This document shows, piece by piece, positions 32,668 through 43,467 of a stretch of 64,000 bases of DNA (the first letter of the stretch is position 1; each line of letters begins with the position of its first letter). The position numbers were made by a program, and so were the translations under genes. The notes under the pieces are model-generated. The model searched no databases. It worked only from the letters and a program-made list of their open reading frames with translations, and was not told the origin of the DNA. Origin of the DNA: Prostheceraeus crozeri (lineage: Eukaryota > Platyhelminthes > Polycladida > Euryleptidae); contig CAJQUW010010471.1 of assembly GCA_907163375.1 (NCBI GenBank), positions 31,001 through 95,000 on the forward strand. The letters run 5' to 3'.

Positions 32668-32696
32668 GTTTCGACCGTTACTTCGGTCCTGTTCAC
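32668..32696 (-). ncRNA. Hammerhead-like stem-loop remnant
   Basis: On the minus strand: GTGAACA, then a 5-bp stem GACCG/CGGTC closing a short loop, then GAAAC. The layout matches the motifs at 41216-41258 and 56061-56412, although the first conserved base is changed. It may be the tail of a Penelope-like element. No flanking stem could be drawn, so activity is doubtful. Confidence 0.25.
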
Positions 32697-32973
32697 GCCA
32701 TGATGGAATGTCATTTTAGCTCTCACTGTTCTGTCAAGTAGTTTCCATCACTCGGAGTCGATAATTTCATAGTTTGAAAAGCTTGAATACTCCTGATTAC
32801 GCATCTTCAAGATGGCTCCTTATTCGGCTCCCTCTGATGTCGAATACCTCTGCTCATCGGTGAAGAGCCAGTGTAAAAATCACTCGTGATCCCAAATGAC
32901 TGGAATTTTGAGGTAGTCTCACCCACACTGAGTATAAACTTCGAGTAATGGCAGCTTACAGAATGAAGCTCGT

Positions 32974-33110
32974 TTAAATTGAATGGGACAAATTTTTAAC
33001 GAAATGGGGCATTTTTAAATTGAATAGAACAGTCTTTCAACTGAATAGAACATTTTTAAATTGAATGGGACAAGTTTTAAATAGAACGGAATAAGTTTTA
33101 ATTAGGATGG
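32974..33110. repeat. Degenerate ~20-bp tandem repeat
   Basis: About six units of the form TTAAATTGAATGGGACAATT follow one another with substitutions (GAATAGAACA, GAATGGGACA, GAACGGAATA). The array is short and diverged. No coding frame uses it. Confidence 0.6.
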
Positions 33111-34268
33111 AAAGATGTGTAGAGCGGCCATAACAGATATTCTATAGCTTTTGCCGATCAAATGTAGAAATAGGATATATCAAAAGTTATATCGAGCAAA
33201 CAAATGTCGACTTGTAAAGATGTGAAATTCAAAGAATCGAAGCGCCATTATGATGAAGTATTTCAGTGCGAATCACATGGTGCTGAGGCTTGCACACGCA
33301 CGAAACATGTGAATCACACGTCGTAATCTGGAAACGATATTGCGATAAAATAATGCAACCATGCAATCGTGAATTATCGAATTCGATTGCTTTTCTCGTG
33401 TTAGAATATGTGCAGTGTTAATGAAGCTCGAAATTATAGTTTCCGTTTACTAAATTTATAACGATGAAATATATAGCATTGACTGTATTACTGTTAGTAC
33501 TACAATGTATATCTATCGGTTTTTAATTTGAAATAATTCGAATTATATTCTGACTTTTATACCAAAAAGTTATACTGAGATCACTCATCAAAATAAACGT
33601 ACTTTTGCATTTTTTGTCTAAGAATTGCGGTCTTCGAATATGCAGAATACTCTTAGCTGTTCCACAGAAAAGTAAACATCATGCAGTGCATACCATCCCG
33701 TGTGTCCGTTTTTTTTATATACAGCGCTGGTTTTAGAAGAATGATCTTGTACCCTGAACCTATATGTAGAGGAATGCCATAGTGAAAATATAAAACTCAG
33801 TGGGTGAAACGCTGCGTCAATCGTTCTATTCACCAATATCATTATTTTTTATACCTAGTATAGAACCAACAAAGATAGTGACTAAGCAGCAACAATGATC
33901 TCAATACTTAATATTATTCATCTTATACAAATATCGGCTAAACAAAGTGAACAAATGCTCAGTCATCTCTGTCCCTAGGTGAATTGATGCGAAGTTAAAT
34001 GCTCGGGTAGATCACGCAATGAAATGCCTGTATGACCTTCCCTAGTAGAAGTGGATATTTTGGTAGCAGTTGCCGTGGGTCTAATAAGTGAATATAGAGG
34101 TTGATCTGGCCTTCATGTTTTCGAAGATCAGAAGAACAGAGCAGCGTACGTCGCAGGAGGCTACTGAAACGCACTGAAACAATTGTCGAACAATTCACAG
34201 CAGTGATCAAAATTATGACGCCACCTGACAATCCCAAAATAGAATGACAAAGAAAATTATCAGTATGT
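33111..34268. other. Unassigned AT-rich stretch
   Basis: No supported gene. Open frames on the minus strand near 33.6-33.8 and 34.0-34.3 kb have no recognisable motif. Confidence 0.4.
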
Positions 34269-34357
34269 GTCATGAAATGCGACTAGTCGGTTTCCAAATT
34301 GGAGTCGACTAGGCTGCTTGATTAATCGACTAGTCGATAGTCGGTGGACAGCCCTAG
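34269..34357. repeat. CGACTAGTCG palindrome cluster, hAT-like end
   Basis: The palindrome GACTAGTCG occurs at 34270 and CGACTAGTCG at about 34329, with GTCGACTAG between. The segment ends GGTGGACAGCCCTAG, which reversed reads CTAGGGCTGTCCACC, a hAT-like terminus with subterminal palindromes. No paired end was identified. Confidence 0.5.
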
Positions 34358-34694
34358 TTATAAGCAGTATGATGAATTAATTATTTTGAATGAATATGAG
34401 CCAAAGCTTCTAATCTAAGATGTTGCACTGAATGCACAGATTGTAGTTGTAAAAACGGCCATGTCATATGCGAGTTATCATAGAAAAGGATTGTTGACAC
34501 AGATGCTACAAATTAGTAATTCTTTCTTAATAATCATGAAATTATCATCAAAATTTACAAAAATATATCCTAAGTCTCTAAATTTTAATGTAAATATCGT
34601 GACACATACAGGTGCTACAAAAATGTACATTAGTGGTATTTTGATGACAATTTATGACTGTAAAAAGTATTTGAATTTTTGTATTACGTGTGAC

Positions 34695-36802
34695 CAGAGG
34701 CGTCGCTAAGGAAACATCATTGGTGGGGGGGGGGGTTTGCTAAATTTTACCTGATTTACAACTAAGTGTCAAAATTTGCCTGATTATTGCACACACGCAT
34801 ACTCACACACATTCCAACATGTTTCATGTTTATATCCTACAGAAGAGGTACCTGCAATGTTGGATTTGACGGGAGGGAAAGTGGGAAAGTTCCCCTGCAC
34901 TGCCTCATCTCATCCCCGGCACTGGAGATGCACCTTCCTTCCCTGAGGGGGAAGAATATTTCCAGTAGATAGGATTTACATTGCCTCAACCAGATTGATT
35001 GAGCATCAGTTCATTATTTTAGTGAATATGAGCAACATTGACAGGCGCAGGCCTAGTTTCCTCACGATTCTTCATAAGCTTAATTGTCTTATCATCAATA
35101 ATTGACCTTCTTAAAGATAACAAATAGATTCGAGAAGCAGAAAGTGCTGAATGAAATAATTAGAAGGTAGCGAAACCATCACAAAAAGAGTGGAATCCAG
35201 AATGCTATCTTGATTCTTTCAGGGTCTTGATGACAACACACACAGTATTTTATTCATATTAATGTAATAGAACTCTTCACAATCAATAAAATCAAGTTTG
35301 GGAACATTGTTTAACTTTCACTCTGTGAATATTGACAGAAGGCCGATTTTTGTGAATTCATTATAGGTCTAATTACAATAAATTACAGAATGATCATCTG
35401 CGGAATGTTTGTGTGGATCTTCACATGCGAGATCTACTATGAATTTCTGATGCACAAGGGCATCCACGCACCTTATTTGAAGCATTATTTAGCCAAATGC
35501 GGGTGGCACCAAATGCATGCATTGGAGAGTCCCTTTCAAGGATCAAATGGGCATATCTCCTACTTTTTCCATTTATGGTTCAACTGTTTTCAAAATAATT
35601 CGCGGGCGTTCTTAGTGCGAGGATGATAGTGGTGCTATATGAATCAATATCCTCTTCCTTTTGATCACCGTTTTTCCGGCTTTGGTTGCAGCGTTGACCC
35701 AAAAACTTCCGTTCGAAAGCTTCCCCCTACTGCTATCATGCTCAAATCCAACACTAGGTACCTACCTAATCATCTAATCGGTCGGAAATGACGCCTATAG
35801 ATGAAAAATAATTTAATTGGTGGTTATTTATTTAAGTGGCCAATAAAATGCCGATGACGTTAAGTTAATTTGTGCGCAATTGGATCCCGTAGTCTCGACT
35901 GTTAAGGAAATTTTCGATGGTGTTTGCATCGAGAAAGTTAACATGCTGTTATCAATAAACTTCTACGCACAGAGAAGACGGTGGCCTTATTCATACCGTG
36001 CGCTTTCCGCGGTGCGCGTGTGAATGACTTGGTATGAGGAAGGTTCGATGAAATCCACCGTAACAATGACGTCATCTCCTCAAGGGACAGCGCAATAGCC
36101 AGAACTCACATGAATCAACGGTTAAATATACACTACACAGCTAAGCAGAATGAGTTGCAGGCGTTTCAGCGTTAGGTGATTATGTGCCAATATTCACTGG
36201 CCACATTATAGGTAGGGTACTGGAATTACATTTCAATTGCACTTAGATATTTTAAATTTTGCAGAGCTAACTCACATCGCCTTATGCTCCAATTTTTAAG
36301 AAAATGCGAGGCGACTGTTCCTCCTGCTCGCATATACATGTACGTACAGTCATCCCGGGTAGAGGTCGTTTTCAGCGCGCTATGTTTGACCGCTTTCGCG
36401 TGACAAATCAATATCATCAACAACAACTAACCATATACTTTCTGGTGTCTAGAAAGGGTGAGAATTTCCCGACATTACGATGTGTTTTTGTGACAAGACG
36501 TGTTTTTGTGGCTAAGAACAACGTCAGTGAATATTGGAGCTGAATCGCCGGCAAACCGGCGGTTTACCTGAAATTTCTCATTTTGAATCAATGATGTGAA
36601 AAAAATCAGTTTTCTCTCCCGAGTAATTTAATGCCACTAAATAATTACGAATAAAAAATATGTGCACAGTCGACGTTTCCGGTCCAGACCCTTTCTCAAG
36701 GCAAGGCAGCAATAACATATTTCTCATTTTACCTGAATCTTTTAATAATTTCATATTGGGGGGTGTTACGGTCCCCAACACCCCCCGGTCGCGACGCCTC
36801 TG
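34695..36802. mobile_element. Complete non-autonomous hAT-type element, 2.1 kb
   Basis: The 5' end is CAGAGGCGTCGC at 34695 and the 3' end is its exact reverse complement, GCGACGCCTCTG, ending at 36802. The identical 8-bp word CGTGTGAC lies directly outside both ends (34687-34694 and 36803-36810). The 8-bp duplication and CAG...CTG ends define a hAT-superfamily insertion. G-runs lie inside both ends (near 34725 and 36757). No frame resembles a hAT transposase, and the longest open frames are about 80 codons. It must have been mobilised in trans. Confidence 0.92.
36757..36786. repeat. Subterminal G/C-run hairpin of the hAT element
   Basis: GGGGGGTGTT and AACACCCCCC flank a 9-bp loop just inside the 3' end of the hAT element. 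It may serve as a transposase-binding or structural element, which is inferred from position. Confidence 0.6.
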
Positions 36803-36979
36803 CGTGTGACATTGATTTCTTTTCTAAGATAGCTTGCATTTGAAAATGCTGTTTTACAGCGAAAATGTGTGTATGCAAAACGTCAACATCTCATATTAGC
36901 AGTTTGGTTCATGTTCATTCAAAATCACAGGGTTCCATTCCTGAGAACGTCAGACTGAGAAGGCCCATCCTGAATTAAT

Positions 36980-37545
36980 GAATTAGCATCATAGTCTATG
37001 TATTAAGATAAAAGATGCACAGGAAAAAATGGAACTAACCAATCAGGAAAACTGGATTTGATTTTAAGACTGCTCTTCATGAGTAGATCTGAAATACGCG
37101 CATAGTAGGCCTTAGATTTACAGCGTTTTTTCTACATTTTAGAGTGAATAACAGGAAATATCACAGGAAGATTAGAGTGCAAAAAGAATGCAACTGAATA
37201 CTCATTGAATTTTATTTACATCTTTAAATTATCTCGGAAATATAATTTTAATTGTAGACCTTTTTCATATGTTTTCAACTACAGTGACTATATTTTTGAG
37301 TTTGAATGCCGACCGAAGTTATCGCGCAACTCCTGAATTAGGTCGGTTTTGATGTTTTAAACGGCTGACAGAAATGCATGTAAGCCTACATGCTCAAAGC
37401 TATTTGATGAACAACATAATATTAGCATCATACACAGAACATCCAAGAAAAAGCATGAACTAGACTTCAAAGAGTCTGATTTCAAGATAATTCTTTATAG
37501 TCCATCTAAAATACGCGAATAGTAGGTAGGCCTATGCAATATTAT
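36980..37545. repeat. Diverged direct duplication with spacer
   Basis: A segment at about 36985-37120 and another at about 37425-37545 share, in the same order, ATTAGCATCATA, GGAAAAA or GAAAAA, GAACTA, a TGATTT-AAGA stretch and AAATACGCGNATAGTAGG. This looks like an old duplication of about 130 bp, perhaps two copies of one dispersed repeat. Confidence 0.5.
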
Positions 37546-37978
37546 CTCAAGCTTCATATACAGACCGTTTGGTAAGTTGGCCACATTACCCACCGGACGA
37601 GACGCCTTGATGCTAAGTATATTAGGGAAACTAGGCTAACGTAAGCTATAAGGAGCATGTAATTTTCAAATACAGAAATATGGTGCAGTTCCGTAAAATG
37701 GCCTGTATATCTGGTTTTTCGAATGTAGTCACTATATTGCTTTAGCAGCAGTAGCTGTACGCGGTCAAACCAATGCAAGCATGGAGTTTTGACAATATCT
37801 GGTAGATTCAATTGAGGAAACCATACAATCAGGTAACCTTTCCGATACAGGATGCTGCAATGAAAAATATTTTTGGAATAATCGCTGAGCTGCAGCAAGT
37901 AGCCTAAGGAAAGGAATACAATGTGGAAAAATCACTTGGTACATTTATTCGTCATTAATGTGATCTACATATTCCAAA

Positions 37979-39319
37979 TCAATTCCGGAGACAAAAGGGT
38001 AAACAAAGGCAAGTGTTACAAGGAATGTAAGTTATGGCATTATTGAGTAGCACAACCTTAAGGCACTTCTTTACACGAGAGCTGAATATGAGATACCAGA
38101 GTGGGTAAACAATTGCGTTAAGATAGAAGATGTTTTTGCACACCATCACAGCTGCTAGCAGTTGCTGAGTGCTTACCTGAGGCCAAAGTAGTGGTATGAG
38201 ACTGACTGAAATCAATGGTATCGTCAAAACGCAGTATGAAATGAGCATTACCATACTATTCTTAACTGCTGAGCGCAAGCTATTCCGCTCATTGACTGGG
38301 TGACCACAGCGATATGCTCCTCTACCCGAAATATCTGACCTTCTGCCATTACTTAATGAAGCACTTGAAAATCGAGAAATAATATTTGTGAAATCTTCCT
38401 TACTAGAACGACGATTTTCATTATCGACACTTGATTCCGTTTCGAGATGAGAAGCATATGGTAAAGCTTCGATTCTTACACGAGTGCCTGTGCATGAATA
38501 GGAGACGCATGGTTCTCTACGTCCAACGACAAATATGTCATGAGGAGACGGGAATGAATCTGATGGTCCACTTGATACAGATGACCTTCGTAATGTTACT
38601 ATGCTGTTATCGCCACCTCCAGATAAAGGTCTGGTTTCTCCAAGTGCACGGAAAACACCTGCGTATGAGTGTATCAAGTAAGCTGCACCGCCAAAATAGA
38701 AAGTCAGTAGAAAAGCAGCTCCGATGATCAAGCGAAATGAAGTTGGTCTTGAAGAAGCCATCACGAAGGCGCCAGGAGCATATGGATAAAAAACGCCAAG
38801 TGATATTGGATTGTGAATGATCAAACTAGGTACCGACATTTCAATAGTTGCACAAATTAATACAGCTACTAATGCAGAGCAAAAGTATGCAACGACGATT
38901 GAAATATTAACCAAACGCCTGCGAGTATTCATATTGGTCTGCGGTTGTTTCAAAATTGATAGACGGAAGTGAGCAATTGCCAAGAACGTAAACCAATACT
39001 GCAATAAAGCATTACACGCTAGCCATGTATCAAAATACACTAGCGTTTGAGATATTTGACGATCCGTTTCCGAGCAAGATAAGCATAAACTCGCCAAAGA
39101 AAAGAAGCATGCACATGTAAGTAGAAGATCGTTTGCACAGATGTTAAGTAGATGAGTGTTCGGCGGTGTTTTCAAACTGTCCGAAGCTAAAACAGTGATG
39201 ATTAGAGCACCATTGGCAATACATGACGTTACGATGATTATGCTCAAATGCATAATTGAAAAAATTCTTGATCCATGCCCTTGCCAAAAGCATTCACAAA
39301 GGGTTGTGTTATTGCCCAT
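37979..39319 (-). CDS. Orphan class A (rhodopsin-like) G protein-coupled receptor
   Basis: This 446-residue, single-exon frame would encode a plasma-membrane receptor signalling through G proteins; the ligand is unknown. Seven hydrophobic segments are visible: about 20-46 (with N36 of the TM1 GN pattern), 57-80 (D64 in ICANDLLL), 94-118, 138-161, 195-221, 354-379 (proline in CVLTIPLI) and 387-412. The usual DRY is replaced by HFR (R119), and NPxxY by YPLWY (405-409). Intracellular loop 3 is long (about 222-352) and rich in Ser and Arg, suggesting phosphorylation sites. NNTT at 3-6 is a possible N-glycosylation site, and the C-terminus is short with several cysteines. The ATG is followed by an intact frame to the stop, so it looks functional. 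Confidence 0.85.
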   Translation of the reverse strand: MGNNTTLCECFWQGHGSRIFSIMHLSIIIVTSCIANGALIITVLASDSLKTPPNTHLLNICANDLLLTCACFFSLASLCLSCSETDRQISQTLVYFDTWLACNALLQYWFTFLAIAHFRLSILKQPQTNMNTRRRLVNISIVVAYFCSALVAVLICATIEMSVPSLIIHNPISLGVFYPYAPGAFVMASSRPTSFRLIIGAAFLLTFYFGGAAYLIHSYAGVFRALGETRPLSGGGDNSIVTLRRSSVSSGPSDSFPSPHDIFVVGRREPCVSYSCTGTRVRIEALPYASHLETESSVDNENRRSSKEDFTNIISRFSSASLSNGRRSDISGRGAYRCGHPVNERNSLRSAVKNSMVMLISYCVLTIPLISVSLIPLLWPQVSTQQLLAAVMVCKNIFYLNAIVYPLWYLIFSSRVKKCLKVVLLNNAITYIPCNTCLCLPFCLRN

Positions 39320-41190
39320 TAGAATCAGTTTTCAAGACAGTCGAAGCAATGCAAATAGGCGATGTGGTGTCGATCGTCGAGTTTACTTGATAGTTATGTG
39401 TGTTTGAACAGCAACGTCAACAGCTATGGGTGTTGCTAAGGTAACAATGAAGCAAATTAAAATGTTACAGATGTGCGAGCATGTTCATTAGTAGATGCCG
39501 TCCGAATTCAAAGTTGCAACCAATACAATGTCTCTGGGAAGAAGGAAGTATCGATGATCTAACGCCAGAACAATTTGCGTTGAAATAATAGGGAAAATTT
39601 GCTAAAAGTAAAAAAAAACATAAAATGGCAGAGACAAAATGAATATTTGATAATTGAAGATATTTCTCAATACAATTGAGGATGGAAAATATGAAGGGAA
39701 GATGCAGAAAAATGATTGTAATGATTTCCACCAACATTTCTTGAGATCTTCTTACTGATTTGATTAATCCAAAAGTATACTAACCAAATTCTGTGTTTGT
39801 GAATAAAAATGTTATTTTTCTCTTTTTCGGTCTCAAACTTTTTATCCTTGTGGAATTTACTAAATACCTGTAGTGACGGAATTAAGCTAATATGCTATAG
39901 ATGTAGACCTTCGGCAATATGTGCTGCCACGGTGTTTTGTTTGCCAGGTACTATATGTAGGCTACATCGGAGTACAAAAATGGAGATGGAAAAAATTAAA
40001 TGCATGGAAATTATGCAGCTAATCAATTAGTATACTTTGATTTCTATTTTCATGATATTTTTAACTAGTCGTAAGCAGCATTCAAGTTGCCTCTCTGAGC
40101 ACCTGGGCACCCCGAAAAAGTCTAGCAACCGAGATTTTTGTGCAGGCGTGTGCAACCCTATCATGTATTTTTTATCAGATCATAGGATAAAGTCAATAAA
40201 TCAGTAACCGTTTATTTCCTCTTTTCTGGAAAACAATAAGAACACACTTGATCATTTCTGAACACATTCGTGAAAAGGAGTGCGTGCGGTCAATAAAAAA
40301 TACAAATCTAATTAAGGGAGGAGAGGGGTATGAACCATTGCTCTCTTTTTCGATGTTTACTAGTTAATGGTGCAAACAAGAATTTCTATAATTCTGAAAC
40401 CCTTTTCAGGTTGACAGATGGATTCAAACAGAATTTATGAAAAACAAATACAAGAAGATTCAGAGAAATCTTCACTGTTACACGGTGGATTGAATCACAC
40501 ATGACTTCCATAACATTGAATCAATCAAATAACTTTAGCGAGAAAGATGTTGGCTTGTAGGCGGCATACTGTTACAGTCAGCGGTGTAATTAGGATAAGG
40601 TTACTTTTGTTTAATACGGCGTCTCCAATAGGCCTATATATTATGTAACTCCCAAAGATACTTGATATGAATTTGAAGAGTCAGAAGTGTCATCTATGCA
40701 GGAATCACAATGACTTAAATGACACTTATGATGATTTACGATAATTAAGTCACTTTACTGTGTAATTACTTTTCTTGTGTTCATGAATCCTCTGTTGAAG
40801 TCATCGTTTAATTTGGCAAATGTAAATTTGGCTGCCTAGATTATCGAGGTACATGTACACAGCGTGCGACTTCAGCCAAGGGCTCGATTTTTGATTCCCT
40901 GGTAGAGAAGAATTTCATTTCACTTTAGTTAAGTTGTGACTGCTCTTACATCGATTCCAGCGAATAGCATTTGCTATTAATGAGATCGAGTTTATCACTA
41001 GGATAATGGGAAATTTTAAAAAATTCGAATCATGAAAGGGTCGTTTTCGACTCCTCTCCAGTTTCAATGCATTTTGAATCTTTTTAAATCATTACAAAGA
41101 GAGAAAAGTAAGAATTTATCGATAATAGGTAATCAAGTATAGTTATAATAACTTGCAGGGCTGTGTGTCGTTTTATGATTCAAAGCAAAA
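39320..41190. other. Upstream flank of the GPCR gene; no other gene seen
   Basis: This holds the presumed promoter side of the minus-strand GPCR. I see no clear TATA or other defined element. No conserved reading frame or repeat stands out. Confidence 0.4.
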
Positions 41191-41215
41191 TTGTTTCCAC
41201 GAAGCGTAGGATTTA

Positions 41216-41258
41216 TTACCTCCGAAGTTTCGACCAACAGTTCACTAGTCATCATCAG
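41216..41258 (-). ncRNA. Hammerhead-like ribozyme core, Penelope-tail-like
   Basis: Read on the minus strand: CTGATGA (41258-41252), one unpaired base, a 5-bp stem GACTA/TGGTC with one wobble, then GAAAC (41231-41227). A possible ACTT/AGGT stem with a CGG loop follows, then a GTA triplet where hammerheads cleave. Hammerhead motifs are known in Penelope-like element repeats. The weak point is stem I: the bases before CTGATGA do not pair with those after GTA, so a working ribozyme is unproven. Confidence 0.35.
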
Positions 41259-41989
41259 GGAGAAAAAATTGTAAAAGCGAACGCAAATAATAAAAAACCA
41301 AGTAATGAGACAATTCACGATATACAGAAGTCTGCAGGCAGTTGTGACCACAAAATTAGACAGGTCGTATCTTCTTCTGTTTGATTAGAAAGGAAGCACT
41401 AAAACATGTAACGCTAATGAAATGGCACAACCTGCTAACATAATACCATAGCAGTCGAACAATGAGCAGCCAGTTCAACATTAGGCGCGCCAAATTGTGC
41501 GAAACTTCCATGACTGTTATCAACCGGATCGCGCAGACGATGTCAAGTTCTACAGAGAAATTTGCCAACGCTTTTCGTGCACCTGCTACCAATTTAAGTA
41601 TTGATCGGAAGGACTAATATTATCGCGAAAACTTTTGCGCAATGATTTGAATTCTTCGAATCTGAAGGAATCGTGGCGATCATGGCATCTTGAAGGAATT
41701 CGCAGCAATACGTTAGCGACGCACGACTATTTTTCCTATCTCTGATAGGCATTAAAAATCTCTTCTTTTTCCCATTTATTAAGTCCCTGACTGTGCCATC
41801 GTTTTGAATCAGCTTGTGCTTCTATTAAAGTGACGCGCTTAAACAATCTTATTCTGTGGTAGTGACCGGTCACTGTTTAAAGTGCACGAGTTGGCCGTAT
41901 ACCAACTCTCTAGAAACAGTCGTTTAGTGTAGCTTTTCTCCAAAGCAATCACTGTGATCATGTGATCACGTGACAGACTGTGTTCTGCA

Positions 41990-42660
41990 ACAGCTGATTT
42001 GTCTAGTTCAATCAGTCGCAATGCAGAATGATGCTGCTTCTTTTTGGTGTACAAATAGGACTCCGCATCCCTGATTGAAATAGACAGTAGTACTTACTGG
42101 AGCGCCCGTGATTGTCCAGGACTTTTTGCAATTCGTCGGGGCATTGAGTGAAATAAAGGATTTGCACCAATCAGGGGATATTTCTTGAGTCCAGACACTC
42201 CGGATGGTTTTCTTTAGTTCACTCAAAGAGCTGGAGAATTTGCAGTGCACTTTCCTTTTCAATACACTCCAACAATGTTCTATGGTGTTTAAGTCCGGAA
42301 TCGATCCAGGCCAAGGCGACAAAAGCTGAAAGTTTTGTTGTCTGATCCAATTTTGAACATATCTTGCGCAATGTCAAGGGGCGCCACCTTGCTGAAAGTA
42401 TTCACAAGAGTGAACTGCCATGTGGTTAGGTAGCTTTTCCTCCGGAACAGAAAGGTATCTCGTCGCATTCTTAGTTTCTCTTGGCGGACCGAAAGATAAA
42501 GCAGCACGTCCTTTTGAGGAAATTGTGATCCAGATCATAATTTGGGATGTTTTTTCACAGAAGTTCGCACATATTTGAAACAATAACATTTTCGTACTGG
42601 GCGGCGCACAATAATAGCAGTTTTACTGAACTGTTTGATGTTCCGGTCGGAAAACATTAT
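41990..42660 (-). pseudogene. Tc1-like transposase, decayed
   Basis: On the minus strand the first catalytic aspartate sits in MFSDRNIKQFS (near 42646), followed by IVRRPVRK. WITISSKGRAALSF is near 42510-42540, then EYFQQGGAP near 42400-42375, where the second catalytic aspartate (usually QDGAP or QDNAP) is glycine. A stop follows directly. The last block, SPWPGSIPDLNTIEHCWSVLK (42325-42260), carries the final acidic residue in TIEH. About 35 residues separate the second and third sites, as in DDxE Tc1 relatives. Frame changes separate the blocks. Confidence 0.82.
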
Positions 42661-43467
42661 AGTGGACTACATTTCAGGAGTCCATGACTTAAATTTGGTG
42701 CAAAGAGCTTTCTGTCCTTAATGTTCTTCTATGATAGAAGCGGTTTGGCTGCAGGCATTCTTGATTTCAATTTGGTTTTTTCAATTGAACTTTAGCTGTT
42801 TCCCATTCAATGGTTACCACATTTTCAACCGTTCCGAGTATCTCTTAACAGCAGCTTTAATAGATAATAAGTCATTTAGGACAAATTGATTACAGATAAT
42901 CTATGCACAGCCTCGCCGGTATAGTCAGCAACTTTTTTATTTGCTGAATGCGTCAATTGCCTACTTTCGAATTATTTCCGTAAAGTTTATCGAAAGTGTG
43001 AAGATTATTTGAAATATCTTTCATACTTAAATTAGTAATTGATGTATACTAGTTTTCGTGCATTCACTATCAAAATAGGTTTATCGAGTGCTCTGCTTTT
43101 TTCATTATATAAAAATTTTATCAAAGCTGACCTAGTATACAAGCATCGTTGGACCTTTATCAGTCACATGTATTAACTTCAATCTAGTATGTGAATAATG
43201 CATCAACATTCGATATATTTTGCCCAATATCTCAAGAATAACAGAAATTGGAGACTTAAATGCAGACTCGCCTCATTTGACACTGATACGTACATACATG
43301 TATAATTCTATTTACAGTTGGAAAGCAGTTTACAAAACTGGAGCGCACGGGCGCATAGCAATAATTTTTACCTGTTGACGCTATGAGAATAAAAATGAGC
43401 TCATTCCGGAAAGATGCGTCATTTCCCTTACGTTTAAACAAAAAATTCAAAGAATCATAACCGATAT
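42661..43467. other. No recognisable feature
   Basis: AT-rich DNA between the Tc1 remnant and the LicD-like gene. It may include the N-terminal part of the transposon, but no motif was found. Confidence 0.4.

Noticed and set aside
36304-36543. Open frame within the hAT element as a transposase exon
   Set aside because: No hAT dimerisation or RNase H-fold motif; composition is like the non-coding surroundings.
38431-39407. Plus-strand frames opposite the GPCR
   Set aside because: Antisense to a well-supported receptor gene.
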